Positions 61,430 through 64,000 of a stretch of DNA of 64,000 bases are shown here, piece after piece. The notes beneath the pieces were generated by a model. The model worked only from the letters and a program-made list of their open reading frames with translations. It was not told the origin of the DNA and ran no database searches. Position 1 is the first letter of the stretch. The number at the start of each line of letters is the position of its first letter. This stretch comes from Warburgia ugandensis. Taxonomy: Eukaryota; Streptophyta; Magnoliopsida; Canellales; Canellaceae. Position numbers and translations under genes: made by a program. The DNA lies in assembly GCA_035236585.1 (NCBI GenBank), contig CP141130.1, positions 76,703,944-76,767,943 on the forward strand. The letters are read 5' to 3'.

Positions 61430-62945
61430 AATTAGATGAATCTGCATACTTCTCTAACGCTAAGAAATACAAGGAGCGAAGAGATGGTGATGATAACGGA
61501 ATACTCTCATCCAAAATGGAACAAGGACCCCTAGTCTCACCCAGAAAGTTCATGAACATTGTGGGCAGTCAATGGGTTTTCAGGCTAAAATTCAATCCGC
61601 ATGGTACAATTAACAAGCACAAAGCATGTCTTATCGCAGAAGGACACACAACAAGAAGGAATTGACTACACATAGAATTCAGTTCGGTAGTCAAATTCAA
61701 AACTATTCTATCAATTCTATCTATGACAGTATCCTCTAGTTGGCAATTACGGTAATTGGGTGTTAAAAATATTTTCTTGGTGGCGATTTATCAGAGGAAG
61801 ATTATATGACTCGGCCATTAGGATTCCAAGATGAATTAGGACCAGATTTTGTGTGCAAGTTAAACGAGTTCACATACGGACTCAAACAAGCACCTCATGC
61901 ATGGTTTAGCATACTCGGCTTCCAGCTTGTCAGACTTAGCTTGCACTAGCCCAAAACAAATAATTCACTATTTATTTACAAGAAACGTGGAGTTGTTCTT
62001 CATTTGTTGGTGCATGTGGATGATATCATCCTGGAAGGAAACAGCCATAAGGCTATTGAAAGTTTCATTTGAGTCTTTCAATCACGATTTAGTCTCAAGG
62101 ATCTTGGAGAATTACACTAGTTTCTGGGGATAGAGGTGCAGAAGACACGTAGAGGTATTCTTTTATCACAAGGAAATATATTCAAGATATTCTTTAAAAA
62201 TCGCACATGTCAGACCCGAAACCCCTTGCATAGATGTCAACAACAAAAAATTTCTCTGAAATAGATGGCAAGCCTCTTAACTGATCTTCATGAGTATAAA
62301 TGTGCTTGGAGCTCTTCAATATATCACTCACAACACCTGGCATGTCCTATGCTGTAAATCACGTACGTCAATATATGCACAATCCAACAGAAGATCATTG
62401 GCAAGAAATCAAGAAAAAAATTTCGTTATCTTAAGGGCACAAGCTCACTTGGGCTAGAAATAACATGTTCTTCCTCTCTTCTTATGCAAATATATACAAA
62501 CGCAGATTGGAAAGGCTATCTTGATGATGGAAAATCTTGGACCTAAATTGATATTCTGGTTAGCAAGAAGCAAGCAACAATTGGTAGATCATCCATATAA
62601 TCTACGTGTCAAGCCCTTGCAAATGCAATGGCTGAAGTAATTTGGCTCACTTCTCTTCTTAAAGAACTTGGCATCTCTCATTCTCAACCACCAATTATAT
62701 AGTGCGACAACTTAGGTGTTATATATCTTATAGCCAAACCAATATTGCATGCTCCTACTAAACACGTGGATGTCTACTTTCATTTTGTTCATGATCTAGT
62801 GTTCAAGAAACTACTTGATGTTCAATACATATCGACCAATGATCATACAGCTGACGTCTTCGCCAAACCTCTCTCTAGACCGTTGGTTCACTTTGTTAAG
62901 AGAAGTTAAAAACTTGTGCCGTGAATTCTTTACCTTGAGGGGCAT
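61430..62945 (+). pseudogene. Copia RT/RNase H fragment (element B)
   Basis: Begins inside RT: SNAKKYKERRD, then NIVGSQWVFRLKFNPHGTIN and KHKACLIAEG. Later pieces are LNEFTYGLKQAPHAWF, LVHVDDIILEGN (the YVDD box with Y changed to H), FSLKDLGEL, TNADWKGYLDD, ALANAMAEVIWLTSLLKELG, PTKHVDVYFHFVHD and HTADVFAKPLSRPL. Gag, protease and integrase are absent. Many stops and frameshifts. It ends in a polypurine-like CCTTGAGGGGCA. Confidence 0.85.
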
Positions 62946-62946
62946 A

Positions 62947-63110
62947 TTAGAGAATGTAATAGTAACTTCTTACTAGGATTCTTTTTGGTCACTGGTTCAA
63001 ACCCTAATGCGATGCCAGATTCCTATAAATACAATTGTATACATCACTCACAAGCAAGAGAGCCACTCATCATTGCGTCACGTAAAATTATATGAGCCAC
63101 TTACTATTCA
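62947..63110 (+). mobile_element. Possible 3' LTR of copia element B
   Basis: Starts TATTAGAGAATGTAATAG just after the polypurine tract and includes CCTATAAATACAATTG (TATA near 63024). The right end is estimated only. Confidence 0.4.
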
Positions 63111-63795
63111 AGTGAATGGGTAAGATCTATTACTCCTATGAGCTAGCCATGTTCTTAACCTTCCACAAAAGTCATCCAATTACCTTTCTAGCCTGTGCTA
63201 TCTTGTTATGCAAATGTGTCCCAAATTTTAAAATAAGATAGTTTTCATAATAGAATTTCTTTAATTAGCATGTGTAATGTCACTGCCTTTCCACAGATGA
63301 ACTAAACGTAATTGCCTCTTGATCCTATATAGATGTAATTAGTTCTCATAAACTTTTCATAACAAACCCCACAATTATTGCCCCTATGTTCGATACATCT
63401 TGAATAGTTCATGTTTGCAATCACAAAGTTATGCATTATACACCAACCTAAATCAAACTAAAATCTCTCTTATTAGAGAATATGTTGAAAATACATCTAG
63501 TATCTTCCTTCTAAATATGCTTTCTTCAGTCAAACAATACATCCAACTTTGATCTTATTACAATGTAATGTTCTAACCTCGAAAGACAAAAATAGATAGT
63601 CCCAAACTTTCATGATTTTTTAAGAGTCATCTTAGAACCATTCTCTATTTCACTTTTTCCAATGTGTTTTGTGTTCCTTTCCATTTATCAAAGAGTTTGG
63701 TAGTTGGTTCTTCAAATTTTCATAGATCAGCTTCATTCTAAATATTTAATTGTATGTTACATCTTCAATCCTAAAGAATATCTTCTCCATTAAAA
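63111..63795. other. No gene seen
   Basis: AT-rich non-coding DNA; nothing recognised until the LINE tail. Confidence 0.4.
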
Positions 63796-64000
63796 TTATA
63801 TCATCATCATGAAATCTTTATCCCGATTAGGGGTTGGCTACATAATTCTTGTTCCTCAATTCCCCTCTATCAAGTGTCATGACCTCATTTAGTCCAAAAG
63901 TTTTTAAATATTTTCTTGTCACTTCTATCCACGTCCTTTTGGGCCATTCCCTTGTCCTTTTAGAGCCTTTGATTTGGATTGACTCATTCATAGCCGGAGT
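63796..64000 (-). pseudogene. RTE-type LINE, ORF2 C-terminus (runs off the window)
   Basis: The minus strand from 64000 reads open for 68 codons: SIQIKGSKRTREWPKRTWIE, then VTRKYLKTFGLNEVMTLDRG, ELRNKNYVANPNRDKDF, ending MMMI and a stop at 63798-63796. This is the conserved C-terminal block of plant RTE-clade LINEs (usually K-R-G-R-G-R-P-K-x-T-W-x-E-V, then L-D-R-A-x-W-R, then H-V-A-D-P). The Met codons come from the ATG/ATC-repeat tail typical of this clade. The rest of the reverse transcriptase would lie right of the window. Confidence 0.8.

Overview
This is plant nuclear DNA, from a flowering plant by all signs. The evidence is a spliced Rho-GDI gene with plant introns, an exon of a VMA21-like V-ATPase assembly factor, Au-type SINEs, Ty1/copia and Ty3/gypsy retrotransposon remains, an RTE-type LINE tail and long CT/GA dinucleotide arrays. 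There are no operons, no bacterial-style dense coding and no CRISPR. I cannot name the species.

Only two host genes are supported. (1) 5167-5393 (+) is the last exon of a VMA21-like gene; its upstream exon was not found and probably lies left of the window. (2) 37371-38735 (+) is a complete five-exon Rho GDP-dissociation inhibitor gene (259 aa), with a TATA box at 36964 and a CT-rich leader. They sit about 32 kb apart and show no functional link. A leader-like stretch with a telo-box (about 35040-35640) may start a minus-strand transcript, but no coding sequence follows it.

The rest is mostly mobile-element debris. 1-12000: an intact SINE with a 19-base target duplication, local duplications and a truncated SINE. 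12000-19000: a decayed copia 5' end, a 153-bp hairpin, an LTR-like promoter/leader region, a 42-bp palindromic tandem repeat and a 730-bp terminal-inverted-repeat element. 19100-33000: a nested stack. It holds a gag-only minus-strand retroelement whose LTR lies head-to-head with a second LTR, then a minus-strand Ty3/gypsy pol split first by a solo long LTR (TSD AATGT) and then by a full-length but dead copia element, 27517-32844 (405-bp LTRs, TSD AAAAT). 39000-45200 is featureless and AT-rich, ending in a (TG)(CA) array. 46000-60750 is dominated by the same long-LTR family, with four more copies, one inserted inside another. 60750-63100: two decayed copia 3' fragments. 63796-64000: the C-terminal end of a minus-strand LINE.

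The most notable pattern is the long-LTR family. There are five same-orientation copies, about 21 percent of the window, none with an internal region. Three have perfect 5-bp target duplications. Copies carry different private tandem repeats in their middles, and three share a small hairpin in their 3' third.

All boundaries, exon joins and divergence counts were read by eye; no database search was made.
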